From contig NZ_AOIL01000067.1 in NCBI RefSeq assembly GCF_000337595.1, positions 223,207-257,131 on the forward strand: a DNA stretch of 33,925 bases, in the 5' to 3' direction. This document shows positions 17,065 to 26,084 of this stretch, one piece after another. The notes beneath the pieces were generated by a model. It saw nothing but the letters and a program-made list of their open reading frames with translations, did no database searches and had not been told where the DNA came from. The DNA comes from Natrialba taiwanensis DSM 12281 (GTDB lineage Archaea > Halobacteriota > Halobacteria > Halobacteriales > Natrialbaceae). A program made the translations under genes and the position numbers. How positions within the stretch are numbered: the stretch's first letter is position 1; the number at the start of each line of letters is the position of its first letter.

Positions 17065-18705
17065 ATGAATAGAAGCCTCGCTAGTGGCATCTTTTCGGTC
17101 GTCAGTACAAAAGTCATCGTTCTCGTCGTCACGGCACTTTCGACGCCGCTTCTGTATCGGTTTCTCGGTGCGTCGGGATTCGGTGACTACTCGTTCCTGA
17201 TGTCGGTGTTCGCGATCTACATGATCTTCGTCAGCTCCGGCATCACCGACGGTGTCAGGAAGTTCCTCGCCGAGGATCGACCGAAAGCGAACTGGAGCAA
17301 ACACGTCGTCGGCTACTACTTTCGTCTCGCACTCGTCCTTTCGGCCGCTGGAGCAGCGCTCATGCTTCTTGCCGCCTATTTCGACTTCGTCGGGAGTACC
17401 TTCGGCGGCGGGTTGTCGCAGTACTTCTACGCGCTCGCACTGCTCGTCATCACCGCCCAGTTTCGCGATTACGCACGCAAGACGCTCATGGGATTCGGCC
17501 TCGAACGCTACTCCGAGCCGCTGAAAGTCCTCGACAAGGTCGGCTTCGTCATCGTCGCCATCCCGCTTGCCTACCTCGGTGCTGGCGTGTTCGGCGCACT
17601 CGTCGGCCACCTCGTCGCGAGCACCCTCGTCGCGGCCGTCGGCCTCGCCCTCGTTCACCGTCGCGTTTCGCTTTCGTCGGTGTTCGACCGACCCGGCGAT
17701 ACCTTCCCCCGGAAGACGATGCTCACCTTTAACTCGATGAGCATCGCGCTCGTCTTCCTCCTGATGTCGCTCTATCACATCGACATCATCATGCTCCAGC
17801 AGTTCCGCTCGAGCGCCGATGTCGGGAACTATCGCGCCGCCCTCGCTATCGCCGAGTTCCTCTGGTTCGTCGGCATCGCCCTCCAGACCGTGTACGTCCA
17901 CTCGACATCGGAACTCTGGTCACAGAATCGCCACCGACAGATTACTGAACTCGCCTCTCGGACGACCCGCTACACGTTTCTCCTGACGGCGATCATGGCT
18001 GTCGGCCTCGCGTCACTCGCCGATGTCGCCGTCCCCCTTTACTTCGGTTCCGAAGCGAAGCCGGCGATCGAGCCCCTCCTCCTCCTGCTCCCCGGCGCGC
18101 TCGGATTCGCGCTTGCAAGGCCGATCCTCGCCATCTCGCAGGGGAACGGCAAGCTCCGGTATCCGGTCGCCGCGACCGGGGCTGCAGCCGGCATCAACCT
18201 CGTTCTCAACGCGCTGTTGATCCCCCGCTTCGGGATGCACGGCGCGGCAGTCGCGACGAGCATCGGGTACGGCTCGATGTTCGCGTTCCACTGCCTGAGC
18301 GCCCGCGTTATCGGATTCGACCCCCTCGCTGACGCGCGACTCGGACGCGGTATGGTTGCGGCACTGCTCTCCGGTGCCCCCATCCTCTCGCTCTCGATGG
18401 CGATTACGAACCCACTGCTCGCGCTCGCGGTCGTCCCACCGGTCGGCTTCCTGACCTTCGTCGGCTTCGCGCTCCTCGTCGGCGCACTGGACCCGACGGA
18501 GCCGTTCGAAATCCTCGGACTGCTCCCCGATCCGATCGGTTCGAAAGCGGATGCGATGCACGACCGAATCGATCACCGAATCAGTACTACTGACAGCCCC
18601 TCACGCGGCTGGTTCCAGCGCATCCTTTTTATCGTCGGCCTCTCGCTGCTCGCATCCGGGCTCGCACTCGGACTGCTCGGCCCGGCACTCAATTCCCTAC
18701 TATGA
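17065..18705 (+). CDS. Wzx-type polysaccharide flippase (MOP superfamily)
   Basis: A 546-residue integral membrane protein. About fourteen hydrophobic segments run from residue 8 to the C-terminus, interrupted by short charged loops, consistent with RfbX/Wzx-like lipid-linked oligosaccharide flippases. The opening (IFSVVSTKVIVLVVTALSTP) and the central region with LYHIDIIMLQQF match the usual layout of this family. It would move undecaprenyl- or dolichol-linked glycan across the membrane. It is leadered with a clear GGAGG, and is divergent from the NodB-like lipoprotein gene. No polymerase, ligase or AglB-type oligosaccharyltransferase is nearby, so whether the cargo ends as N-glycan or exopolysaccharide is undecided. 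Confidence 0.88.
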   Translation: MNRSLASGIFSVVSTKVIVLVVTALSTPLLYRFLGASGFGDYSFLMSVFAIYMIFVSSGITDGVRKFLAEDRPKANWSKHVVGYYFRLALVLSAAGAALMLLAAYFDFVGSTFGGGLSQYFYALALLVITAQFRDYARKTLMGFGLERYSEPLKVLDKVGFVIVAIPLAYLGAGVFGALVGHLVASTLVAAVGLALVHRRVSLSSVFDRPGDTFPRKTMLTFNSMSIALVFLLMSLYHIDIIMLQQFRSSADVGNYRAALAIAEFLWFVGIALQTVYVHSTSELWSQNRHRQITELASRTTRYTFLLTAIMAVGLASLADVAVPLYFGSEAKPAIEPLLLLLPGALGFALARPILAISQGNGKLRYPVAATGAAAGINLVLNALLIPRFGMHGAAVATSIGYGSMFAFHCLSARVIGFDPLADARLGRGMVAALLSGAPILSLSMAITNPLLALAVVPPVGFLTFVGFALLVGALDPTEPFEILGLLPDPIGSKADAMHDRIDHRISTTDSPSRGWFQRILFIVGLSLLASGLALGLLGPALNSLL

Positions 18706-19220
18706 ACTGGCACCCCGAGTTCAGTTTCTCACTTCGGGGACAGCCAGGCTGTCACTGAACTCGCTCTGAGGGAGCGCGATGAACAAGTGAGGACACGGTT
18801 GCACACCAATACTAGGTTATGTGTGCTTCACGCGCACCCGCGAGACGATCACTCTGATTTTCGATCGTCACTTTCACTAGTCACTACTCAACCAGCATCG
18901 CTCACCCGTCACGAGACGTGGCACGCGAGAACGGCCGCAGACGAGTTCACGAAATTGCTTCGCCGGTGACGGGAGGAACGAGGGGAGCCAACTTTCGCTT
19001 GGGATTCACCGGATCGGGTTGGATTCTCAGCCCGTACAACGCGGCGGCTAATTGTGCGGTCCGTGTCCGATGGGGCGACGAGTGTAACAGTGACACCAGA
19101 GCGGAGAGCGGAGTGAGCAGTAAGGAAGAGCCGCCGCTGAGATCGAGATTTGGGCTGAGTGAACTCGTGCGGGAGAAGCGTTCGGGGATGGATCCGTGAC
19201 CGGAGGCAAGTGAGCGAGCG
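18706..19220. other. 515-base gene-free stretch after the flippase
   Basis: No supportable gene. Just after the flippase stop, 18717-18725 pairs with 18754-18762 around an inner hairpin 18739-18744/18748-18753, and a further 5-bp hairpin lies at 18762-18776. The rest holds only short frames without domains; it may be decayed coding DNA, but nothing is recognisable. Confidence 0.45.
18717..18776. repeat. Nested stem-loops downstream of the flippase
   Basis: A 9-bp perfect inverted repeat encloses a 6-bp hairpin with a 3-nt loop, directly followed by another small hairpin. There is no T-tract, so it is not a classical terminator; it could protect or process the 3' end of the flippase mRNA. Confidence 0.4.
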
Positions 19221-20297
19221 CTAGTACACTTGCGTCTCGAGGTGCTCGCTCTGGGCCATATCAAACACCATCGCGAAGAGCAAGAGCGCGACGCCGAAGA
19301 TAAAGACCAGGAAACTCGCCATGCCCTGGAGGAACGGAAGCGTCAACTGCGAGAGGGCGGTGAACAGCGTCCAGAATCCACCGACCATCCCGATCGCAGT
19401 GGTTCCCGCACCAAGTAGGTAAAAGAGTGCGAGCGGGTGGAAATCGAGAGCGAGGTATTTCGTCTTGAGCCGCCAGAGGAAGTTCTTGAGGAGCATCGTC
19501 GAGACCTTCGGAATGTACTCCGAGTAGGTGATGCTCGACTCCTCGTCGCCGTAGACGGCGGGCATCGACACGTCTGCCACGGCCGCGTTGTTGACGTTTA
19601 GCTTCACCAGCAGGTCGTTGCAGTAGCCGTAGTACTCGTAGAGTGCTTCGAGTTCAATCGCTTCCAGGGCGTCTCGGGAGATGGCCGTGTACCCGTTCTG
19701 CGGGTCCATCGTCTTCCAATAGCCGGAGGCGACCTTGGTGAGGAAGGTAAGCATGGTGTTGCCGATGAACCGAAAGCGGGGCATGGCATCCCGGTATTCG
19801 GCGGCGAGGAGCCGATTCCCCTTGGTGTAGTCGGCGGTGCCCTCGACGATCGGATCGAGCAGCCGCGACATCTGGGAGAGGTCCATCTGGCCATCCGCGT
19901 CGACGGTGACGGTAGCGTCGACGCTGTCCGCACGAGCGGCGAGGTAGCCGGTTTTGATCGCGCCGCCCGCACCGCGATTTTCACGGTGCTGGATCGGGAC
20001 GACGCGCCCGATCGGATCGTGGACGACGGCTCGGTTCGACAGGGCCGAAGTGCCGCCGTCAGGTGCGAGTTCAGCCCGGTGGGTCGCGGCTGTGCGGTTC
20101 GAGTTGGTCTCGGTCGCGCGCTCGTCACGATCCGCCCTGGCCGCGTCGTGGATTTCCTCCCAAGTGCCGTCGGTCGACTGGTCGTCGATGAGGTACAATC
20201 GGTCGACGTACGCCGGCATCTCGCGGATCACGTCGCCGACGAATCCTTCCTCGTTGTAGGCGGGGATCACGACGCCGACGCTGGAGTCTCGGTACAT
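19221..20297 (-). CDS. GT2 glycosyltransferase with C-terminal membrane segments (DPM/polyprenyl-phosphate type)
   Basis: A 358-residue family-2 glycosyltransferase. The GT-A domain shows VVIPAYNEEGFV at the start, LIDDQSTDGT, and the metal-binding DAD at 133-135 in TVDADGQMD. A hydrophilic insert of about 45 residues (52-96) interrupts the usual spacing between the nucleotide-binding strands. Two hydrophobic segments near 285-345 anchor the C-terminus, as in dolichol-phosphate glycosyltransferases. It would transfer a sugar from a nucleotide sugar to a lipid phosphate or a lipid-linked glycan on the cytoplasmic face. The start is supported by AGGAGG 10 nt upstream. It lies 25 nt behind the lipoprotein gene on the same strand and is probably co-transcribed with it. 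Confidence 0.9.
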   Translation of the reverse strand: MYRDSSVGVVIPAYNEEGFVGDVIREMPAYVDRLYLIDDQSTDGTWEEIHDAARADRDERATETNSNRTAATHRAELAPDGGTSALSNRAVVHDPIGRVVPIQHRENRGAGGAIKTGYLAARADSVDATVTVDADGQMDLSQMSRLLDPIVEGTADYTKGNRLLAAEYRDAMPRFRFIGNTMLTFLTKVASGYWKTMDPQNGYTAISRDALEAIELEALYEYYGYCNDLLVKLNVNNAAVADVSMPAVYGDEESSITYSEYIPKVSTMLLKNFLWRLKTKYLALDFHPLALFYLLGAGTTAIGMVGGFWTLFTALSQLTLPFLQGMASFLVFIFGVALLLFAMVFDMAQSEHLETQVY

Positions 20298-20307
20298 CTA
20301 GGTAGTG

Positions 20308-20313
20308 CCTCCT
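20308..20313 (-). promoter_or_regulatory. Shine-Dalgarno of the GT2 gene
   Basis: Minus-strand AGGAGG, 10 nt before ATG 20297 and inside the 25-nt gap after the upstream gene, as expected for a downstream cistron. Confidence 0.55.
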
Positions 20314-20322
20314 GTGACTGTG

Positions 20323-21612
20323 TTAGGCATCGGAGAGTTCGGATGCGGTGACGACATCGACATCCGCGGCATCGATGTACTCGAGGAGGTCCGCGAACGC
20401 GGTTTCGGCCATGCCGTCGGGACCGATTTCTTCGAAGTGCAAGACTGCGAGTTGCCCGTACGCTTCGGCGTGGTCGACGTACGTTCTCGTCGTCGCACCC
20501 GCCTCCCCGGAGAAGAACCCGAGGTTGTACGGGTCCGAAATCGGCAGTGCGTTCGGAGACCCACCGTACCGGAGCGCTCGGTCGTGATACTCCTGGACGA
20601 GTTCACGCGTCGTCGGGCCGAGAACGTTTCGTGGAGTGATGAAGGTCCCCGCGCCGTCTTCGAAGCCGCGGGTCTCGAGCCAGCCGGCCGTCTGCTCGAT
20701 TATTCGTTCCTGCTCGTCGGCGGAGAAGTCGGTGATGTTCTGGGAGCCCGTTCGCGGACGGGCGGCGAGATCCCAGCCGGCCTCGGCTAGCTCGTCGAGT
20801 TCACTGAGCGAGAGTCGGCCGTTGCTGTCGTTGCCGACGGCTTCGGGGATCACGGCTTCGACGCCGGCGAAGTCGTACGTCGAGAGGTGATCGAGTGCGA
20901 TTTCGTGATGGCTCTGAAGCGTTCCGTTGAACAGGAGCATGACCTTGCCCGTGTCGGGGCGGGGGGCGGTGCGAAGGTCGTCGATCGAGCACTCGATCGG
21001 GCCGGAGTCGCTGCCGCGTCGGCGGGCCGAGAGGCGGATCTCGCGGACGGACGAGAGGTCGGGGTTGCCGTCGACATCCGTCGTGCCGAAGTCGACACGG
21101 GTCCAGCTATCGTTCGGTCCAACAAGGGTGCGCCGGAGCCGGTGAACGATGTTCGAGTTCGGCGCGAAGAGTTCGAGCGTCAGCGTGAGTTGGTCCTGTT
21201 CGGCGAATTTGACCGCCAGCGAGAGGTTCGAGTCGCTCAGGTCCGTTCCGCCGGAGATGGTCCGATAGATACCGGCGTATTCGGTCCCCTCGGGTGCGGT
21301 GAGGCGGGCGGACTGGGAGCCGCTGTAGGGGTCTTCCTCATTGGCTTCGAAATCGCCCTCGTCGAGTAACGTGACCCAGTCGTCGAGGGTGTCGAATGAG
21401 TTGATGGTTTCGCCCGGCAGGTCGGCGGGGTCGGCGTAGTGGAACGGTGTCGTCTCGCCGTCAGAGTCGTCATCGCCGTTTGACTCGGTGTCGGAATCGT
21501 CGTCGCCGTTCCCGCCACCCCACTCTTCGATGCTCGAGAGGCAGCCGGCGACGCCGAGTGTGCCGACCGCCGCGGTCGCCGCCACGAACGATCGTCGATT
21601 ACTGTTCGTCAT
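20323..21612 (-). CDS. Lipoprotein with beta-sandwich and degenerate NodB-like domain
   Basis: A 429-residue predicted Tat lipoprotein: NRRSFVAA with twin arginine and VAGC giving Cys24, followed by an Asp/Ser/Gly-rich linker to about 55. Residues about 65-215 form a beta-sandwich of the kind seen in carbohydrate-binding modules, and 222-429 a NodB-like barrel. The order and many residues match the lipoprotein at 26085-27419, but the catalytic motif DDG is replaced by FNG (228-230), and the metal histidine motif is replaced by ARPRTGSQ (about 284-291). It is therefore probably a non-catalytic glycan-binding protein. The reading frame is intact, which argues against simple decay. It heads a two-gene unit with the GT2 at 19221. 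Confidence 0.82.
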   Translation of the reverse strand: MTNSNRRSFVAATAAVGTLGVAGCLSSIEEWGGGNGDDDSDTESNGDDDSDGETTPFHYADPADLPGETINSFDTLDDWVTLLDEGDFEANEEDPYSGSQSARLTAPEGTEYAGIYRTISGGTDLSDSNLSLAVKFAEQDQLTLTLELFAPNSNIVHRLRRTLVGPNDSWTRVDFGTTDVDGNPDLSSVREIRLSARRRGSDSGPIECSIDDLRTAPRPDTGKVMLLFNGTLQSHHEIALDHLSTYDFAGVEAVIPEAVGNDSNGRLSLSELDELAEAGWDLAARPRTGSQNITDFSADEQERIIEQTAGWLETRGFEDGAGTFITPRNVLGPTTRELVQEYHDRALRYGGSPNALPISDPYNLGFFSGEAGATTRTYVDHAEAYGQLAVLHFEEIGPDGMAETAFADLLEYIDAADVDVVTASELSDA

Positions 21613-21637
21613 TGACTCTATCGAGAACTGGTTGGGT

Positions 21638-21650
21638 CTTTCTTATACAC
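21638..21650 (-). promoter_or_regulatory. TATA box of the degenerate NodB-like gene
   Basis: Minus-strand GTGTATAAGA centred about 33 nt before ATG 21612; it predicts a very short leader. Confidence 0.45.
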
Positions 21651-21740
21651 CTCTTAGCGCCCACAGCAACCCGGATCGTTGCCGGGGACCCAATCTGTGG
21701 ATGAACACGGAATCCACTGGCAGCGGTGCTTATGCGCTCG

Positions 21741-21750
21741 ATAATAATGG
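21741..21750 (+). promoter_or_regulatory. TATA box of the GT2 gene at 21775
   Basis: ATAATAATGG centred about 30 nt before ATG 21775, consistent with a leaderless or near-leaderless transcript. Confidence 0.5.
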
Positions 21751-21774
21751 CCTGGGGCCGGATAGCGTCCCGAA

Positions 21775-22863
21775 ATGGCACACGAACGGTCAGAGCCGCG
21801 CGTCAGCGTCGTGATTCCGACGTACAACAGAGCCGGGACCCTGCCGACAGCGATCGATAGCGCGCTTGAGCAGACGGTCGAGGAAATCGAAGTGATCGTC
21901 GTCGACGACGGCTCGACGGACGACACGCCAGCGGTGCTCGCGAGCTACGACGACCCGCGAGTGCAGCCGGTCGTCCACGCGGACAATCAGGGGGCAAATG
22001 TCGCCCGAAATACCGGTATTGACCACGCCCGCGGCGAGTACATCGCATTCCTCGATTCCGATGACGAGTGGCGTCCCGAAAAACTCGACCGCCAGCTGGA
22101 GACGCTCGAAACGCGCTCGGAAGAATGGGTCGCCGCCTACTGTGACACCGCGCTGGAACTTCCCGAGACGAGCGACAAACTCCGCGGTCTCGCCGCCGCC
22201 GTCCTCTCCCGGTCGGACGCAGAGCCGACCCGGGAGGGCGGCGAGGAACTGATCGGCGAAATCCTGGCGGACAACGTCCAGCCGGGGGCCGGCTCGACCC
22301 TCCTCGTCGAAACCGAGGTTGCCCGCGATATCGGCGGCTTCGACGAAGAACTCGACCGATTTCAGGACCCGGAGTTCTGTCTGCGCATCCTCAAAGAAGG
22401 AAAACTCGCCTACGTCGACGACGAACTCGTCGTTCGCGAGGAAACGGGCCATCCGCCAGCAGCCGTCATCAAAGCCGCCGATCAGCAGTACCTCTCGCGG
22501 TACGAAGACGAGGTCGACCGCTTCGAGGCTGCGGGATACGACATTCGTGCGCGTCACAATCTCCTCCTCGCAAAGCGATACCTCGCCGAGGGACGGTTCC
22601 TGCGCGGCGCGTGGCATCTCCGATCCGCAACCCCCTCTCGACGTCGCTATCCGGGGCTGTGCTGGGCTGCTGGAACCGGCGTTCGACGGCGTCCGAAGAC
22701 AGTCGTCGCGACCGCGTTCCTCTTTGCGCTGCTCACTGTCGGCCTCGTCACCGCTGCCTCTCGAATCCCGCTGTGTAGTCCGACCGCAAACAGCCCCGAT
22801 GTCGACGAGTTCTCGACGGACGCCGGTTCGACGCTTGCCGACTCGGAGTCGGCAGACGAGTAA
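21775..22863 (+). CDS. GT2 family glycosyltransferase
   Basis: A 362-residue glycosyltransferase. The GT-A fold is clear: VSVVIPTYNRAGTL, IVVDDGSTDDTP, the nucleotide-sugar loop GANVARNTGI and the metal motif DSDD (94-97) in IAFLDSDDEWRPEKL. The C-terminal part, about 250-362, carries basic helices and one hydrophobic segment near 305-325, suggesting membrane attachment. It would add a sugar to a lipid-linked glycan in the cytoplasm. It has its own promoter and is divergent from the degenerate NodB-like gene. The ATP-grasp gene follows 90 nt downstream in the same direction. Donor and acceptor sugar cannot be predicted. Confidence 0.9.
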   Translation: MAHERSEPRVSVVIPTYNRAGTLPTAIDSALEQTVEEIEVIVVDDGSTDDTPAVLASYDDPRVQPVVHADNQGANVARNTGIDHARGEYIAFLDSDDEWRPEKLDRQLETLETRSEEWVAAYCDTALELPETSDKLRGLAAAVLSRSDAEPTREGGEELIGEILADNVQPGAGSTLLVETEVARDIGGFDEELDRFQDPEFCLRILKEGKLAYVDDELVVREETGHPPAAVIKAADQQYLSRYEDEVDRFEAAGYDIRARHNLLLAKRYLAEGRFLRGAWHLRSATPSRRRYPGLCWAAGTGVRRRPKTVVATAFLFALLTVGLVTAASRIPLCSPTANSPDVDEFSTDAGSTLADSESADE

Positions 22864-22921
22864 CCAACGTTCCACCTGGGCCAACTGAACTCGCGGCTGT
22901 GAAACGATCTTTTCCGCTCGG

Positions 22922-22930
22922 TAACTAATA
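22922..22930 (+). promoter_or_regulatory. TATA-like element of the ATP-grasp gene
   Basis: TAACTAATA centred about 28 nt before ATG 22954, allowing independent, leaderless transcription even though the preceding gene is close. Confidence 0.45.
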
Positions 22931-22953
22931 CCGTCGCGCTCCCAGCGGAAGTC

Positions 22954-24123
22954 ATGAACGTCCGAACGCTGTATCATACGGCTCGAGGGCTGCAGGGACT
23001 CGCGGGGACCGAGTACGAGAGCGACGTTTCCCCACCGCTTCAGCGTCGGCTGTGGCTCTGGCGGCGCGGCTTCCTGAGTCGCTCCGATGCGATCTACGAT
23101 CTGGACGAGGAGTCAGCGCAGGACTACGTCAACGACTATCAGCGGTTCGTTCGAACGAAGCGCATTAACGGCACCTGGTCGGTCGCGCTGTCGAACAAAC
23201 TCCTGTTTCATCGGGTGATGCAGCCCTTTGACGAGCAGCGGATGACCGTCTACGGGATGGTCACTGACGGCTCGTTCCACTCGGTCGATGCGATGGCCGA
23301 ACAGTCGGAACTGACCGACGGTGGACGCGTCGTCGCCGAGTCCGCGGGTGATGGAGGCGTGGAGGGTGACGCGGCCGACGAGTTCAGTCGAGCAGGAGAC
23401 CGGACGCATAACGCCGCTCAACGGGTCGTCGAACGCCTCGAAGTCGAGGATTCGTTGGTGCTCAAGTGGGTCCACGGCGGCGGCGGGAACAACGTCTTGC
23501 TGTGTTCCCGGTCCTCGGACGGCTACCGGGTGAACGGCGAGCACCACACGGAGGCGGAGTTTCGCTCGGTCGTCGCGAACCTGGAGGAGTACCTCGTCTG
23601 TGAGTACGTCGAGCAGGGGGATTTCCCGGCCGAGCTGTATCCGGAGACGCCGAACACGCTCCGGTTCATCACGATGTACGACGAAGTCGATCACGAGCCG
23701 TTTATCGCGGCGGTGATCCATCGAATCGGCACCAGTGACTCGGAGCCGCTCGACAACTTCACGCAGGGTGGCCTCTCCGCAGCCATCGATCCCGAGACGG
23801 GTGAACTCGGGGCCGGTGCACGGCCACCGACACACAGCAGTGGGCGCGTCTCGTGGCACGAAACCCACCCGGATACCGGAACGCAAATCGAGGGTAGGAA
23901 GGTTCCCGGCTGGCAGCAGATCCGCGATTCGGTGCTCGAAATGGCGTCGACGGCCTCGTTCCTCCCGTACATCGGCTGGGACGTGATCGTCACCGACGAC
24001 GACGGATCGTTCTCGGTTATCGAAGCCAACAGCTATCCGGGGCTCAAGTCGATCCAGGTCCATGGCCCACTGCTGGCCGACGACCGGGTGCGGCGGTTCT
24101 ACGAACGACACGACGTGTGCTAA
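22954..24123 (+). CDS. Sugar-transfer associated ATP-grasp protein
   Basis: A 389-residue ATP-grasp protein resembling the family often found in polysaccharide clusters. After an N-terminal helical region, KWVHGGGGNNVLL (about 171-183) forms the phosphate-binding loop. EYLVCEYVEQ, the NTLRFITMY segment and the C-terminal VIEANSYPGLKS contribute ATP and Mg binding. An acidic insert (about 120-160) precedes the loop. ATP-grasp enzymes activate a carboxylate as acyl phosphate and ligate it to an amine or other nucleophile, so this one may attach an amino acid or similar group to a sugar. Substrates are not known. It follows a GT2 gene and precedes the aspartoacylase-like gene. Confidence 0.85.
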   Translation: MNVRTLYHTARGLQGLAGTEYESDVSPPLQRRLWLWRRGFLSRSDAIYDLDEESAQDYVNDYQRFVRTKRINGTWSVALSNKLLFHRVMQPFDEQRMTVYGMVTDGSFHSVDAMAEQSELTDGGRVVAESAGDGGVEGDAADEFSRAGDRTHNAAQRVVERLEVEDSLVLKWVHGGGGNNVLLCSRSSDGYRVNGEHHTEAEFRSVVANLEEYLVCEYVEQGDFPAELYPETPNTLRFITMYDEVDHEPFIAAVIHRIGTSDSEPLDNFTQGGLSAAIDPETGELGAGARPPTHSSGRVSWHETHPDTGTQIEGRKVPGWQQIRDSVLEMASTASFLPYIGWDVIVTDDDGSFSVIEANSYPGLKSIQVHGPLLADDRVRRFYERHDVC

Positions 24124-24168
24124 CAGGATACATTACGTGTCCGGAGATACATCACCGAATAATAACTT

Positions 24169-24221
24169 ACTGCTCGGGAGCAGTATAGGTATACTCACCC
24201 CGCTTACACCGGTCAGACCGG
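24169..24221. repeat. Two short palindromes in the ATP-grasp/aspartoacylase spacer
   Basis: A 6-bp hairpin with CGGG loop (24169-24184, arms ACTGCT/AGCAGT extendable to 7 bp) and CCGGT-CAG-ACCGG at 24209-24221. They may be 3'-end hairpins of the ATP-grasp mRNA or operator half-sites for the next gene. The remaining spacer to 24357 shows only weak TATA-like sequences. Confidence 0.35.
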
Positions 24222-24357
24222 ACAGTTGTGGACTTAGAACAGTTTGACGGATTTCGGTACTCTACTCGATCCAACCATTTCGCGAGCGGAACATAGTCGC
24301 ACAATAGTCTTAGATGCGCTATAGTCATCACCCCCTCCTTCAAAAGGAAGCAGTGGT

Positions 24358-25731
24358 ATGCAGCGGGATTCGATATCACGACGAACAGTATTGTCCCTTT
24401 CTGGACTGGCAGTCACAGGCGCAGGTATTGCAACCGGTACACAAGTGCAGACACAGACCCAAGACCAATCCGACCCGGGATCGACCGACGAGGCTGACCT
24501 CTCTCGTTCTTCGTTTACGATTCTGGAGGGAACGGGCGGCGAAACGACCGTCAACGTCACGGAGGCACCAACCGACGGCCCAACGGTTTTCGTCATCGGT
24601 GGCATCCACGGCAACGAGACCGCCGGCTACATCGCCGCCGAAGAGATTACCGAGTGGACGATCGACGCCGGGACGCTGGTCACGCTCCCCCGAGCGAACC
24701 CCGTCGCCATCGAACGCACGACTCGCGTCAACGACGAGGGCGTCGACCTCAACCGACAGTTCCCCGAGGGAAGCGACCCCGGAACTGAACTCGCCACCGC
24801 GATCTGGGATGTCCTCTCCGAGTTCGATCCCGACATCGTGATCGATCTGCACGAATCGCGCGGGATCTACGCGGGCGACCCCGTCGACGGCGTTGGACAG
24901 GGGATCTTTCACTCTCGCCGGGACGATGTCGCCCAACTGGCAGCGGACACCGCCAACGCGGTTAACGACACCTACATCGACAATTCGAACCGCGCGTTCC
25001 AGACCGGGTACCACTCCGCCCCCGGCAACGATCCAAGCGGGCTCCTCGTCCACAAGGCGTCCCGCGACCTGAACGCCGATACCTTCCTCGTCGAAACCGT
25101 CTCGACCCAGAACGAACTCGAAACGCGAGTCACCTGGCACTCGGCGATCGTCGAACACCTGGCCTCCGACGCACTGTTCCCGGCAGGCGAACCCGACAAC
25201 GGCCACGAACCAGACAAACCACTAGACGAAGAGGAAGAACCAGACGATCCGCCGGCAAACGAGGAAGAACCAGACGATCCGCCGGCAAACGAGGAAGAAC
25301 CGGATGAGACCGAACTCGACGATGGTGACGATAGTAGTGGAGAAAACGGCGACGACGGCGACGACGGCGAAGACGACGAGAACGGTGCGGGTTCCGGCGA
25401 CAACGACGGCAGTGACGACAGCAACGGCGACAGCGACATTCCAGCTGATCACACCGCCCCGACCGCAACAATCCGTACCGAGCCAGCGAACGCTGCCGAC
25501 CGAACCTTCGCTCCCGACGAAACCGTCACCCTCGATGCCACCTGTTCCGGTGCTCCCGACGGTGAACTCGTCAGCTACGAGTGGAGCATCCAGAACGACG
25601 GCACCTACGACGAATCCGGCCAAACGGTCGACGTCACGGTCAGTGCCACCGGCGAACACCGCGTCCTCCTGCGCGTCACCGACGACGCCGGCGCACACGA
25701 TACGGCCGAACTGACACTCACCGTCAACTAA
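24358..25731 (+). CDS. Tat-exported aspartoacylase/succinylglutamate-desuccinylase-like (M14 fold) protein with PKD domain
   Basis: A 457-residue predicted exported protein. SRRTVLSLSG gives a twin-arginine signal, with no lipobox. Residues about 50-265 form a zinc hydrolase domain of the M14/AspA type: GGIHGNETAG supplies His84 and Glu87, DLHES supplies His165, DLNRQFP supplies Asn/Arg substrate residues (about 130-136), and LVET supplies the likely catalytic Glu246. A very acidic, repetitive linker (about 275-360) leads to a C-terminal PKD domain (about 365-457), typically a polysaccharide- or protein-binding beta-sandwich. The family cleaves amide bonds next to a carboxylate. Exported here, it may remove amino-acid or acyl substituents from surface glycans, which is inference from the ATP-grasp neighbour. 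Confidence 0.85.
   Translation: MQRDSISRRTVLSLSGLAVTGAGIATGTQVQTQTQDQSDPGSTDEADLSRSSFTILEGTGGETTVNVTEAPTDGPTVFVIGGIHGNETAGYIAAEEITEWTIDAGTLVTLPRANPVAIERTTRVNDEGVDLNRQFPEGSDPGTELATAIWDVLSEFDPDIVIDLHESRGIYAGDPVDGVGQGIFHSRRDDVAQLAADTANAVNDTYIDNSNRAFQTGYHSAPGNDPSGLLVHKASRDLNADTFLVETVSTQNELETRVTWHSAIVEHLASDALFPAGEPDNGHEPDKPLDEEEEPDDPPANEEEPDDPPANEEEPDETELDDGDDSSGENGDDGDDGEDDENGAGSGDNDGSDDSNGDSDIPADHTAPTATIRTEPANAADRTFAPDETVTLDATCSGAPDGELVSYEWSIQNDGTYDESGQTVDVTVSATGEHRVLLRVTDDAGAHDTAELTLTVN
25231..25300 (+). repeat. 30-bp tandem repeat in the acidic linker
   Basis: Two identical 30-bp units (25231-25260 and 25261-25290) and the first third of another (25291-25300) encode repeats of NEEEPDDPPA. The unit keeps frame, so copy number can vary without breaking the gene. 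Confidence 0.85.

Positions 25732-26084
<353 letters not shown>

Noticed and set aside
21790..22977. 395-codon frame antisense to the GT2 gene
   Set aside because: Same shadow effect; the plus-strand GT2 has complete motifs and a promoter.
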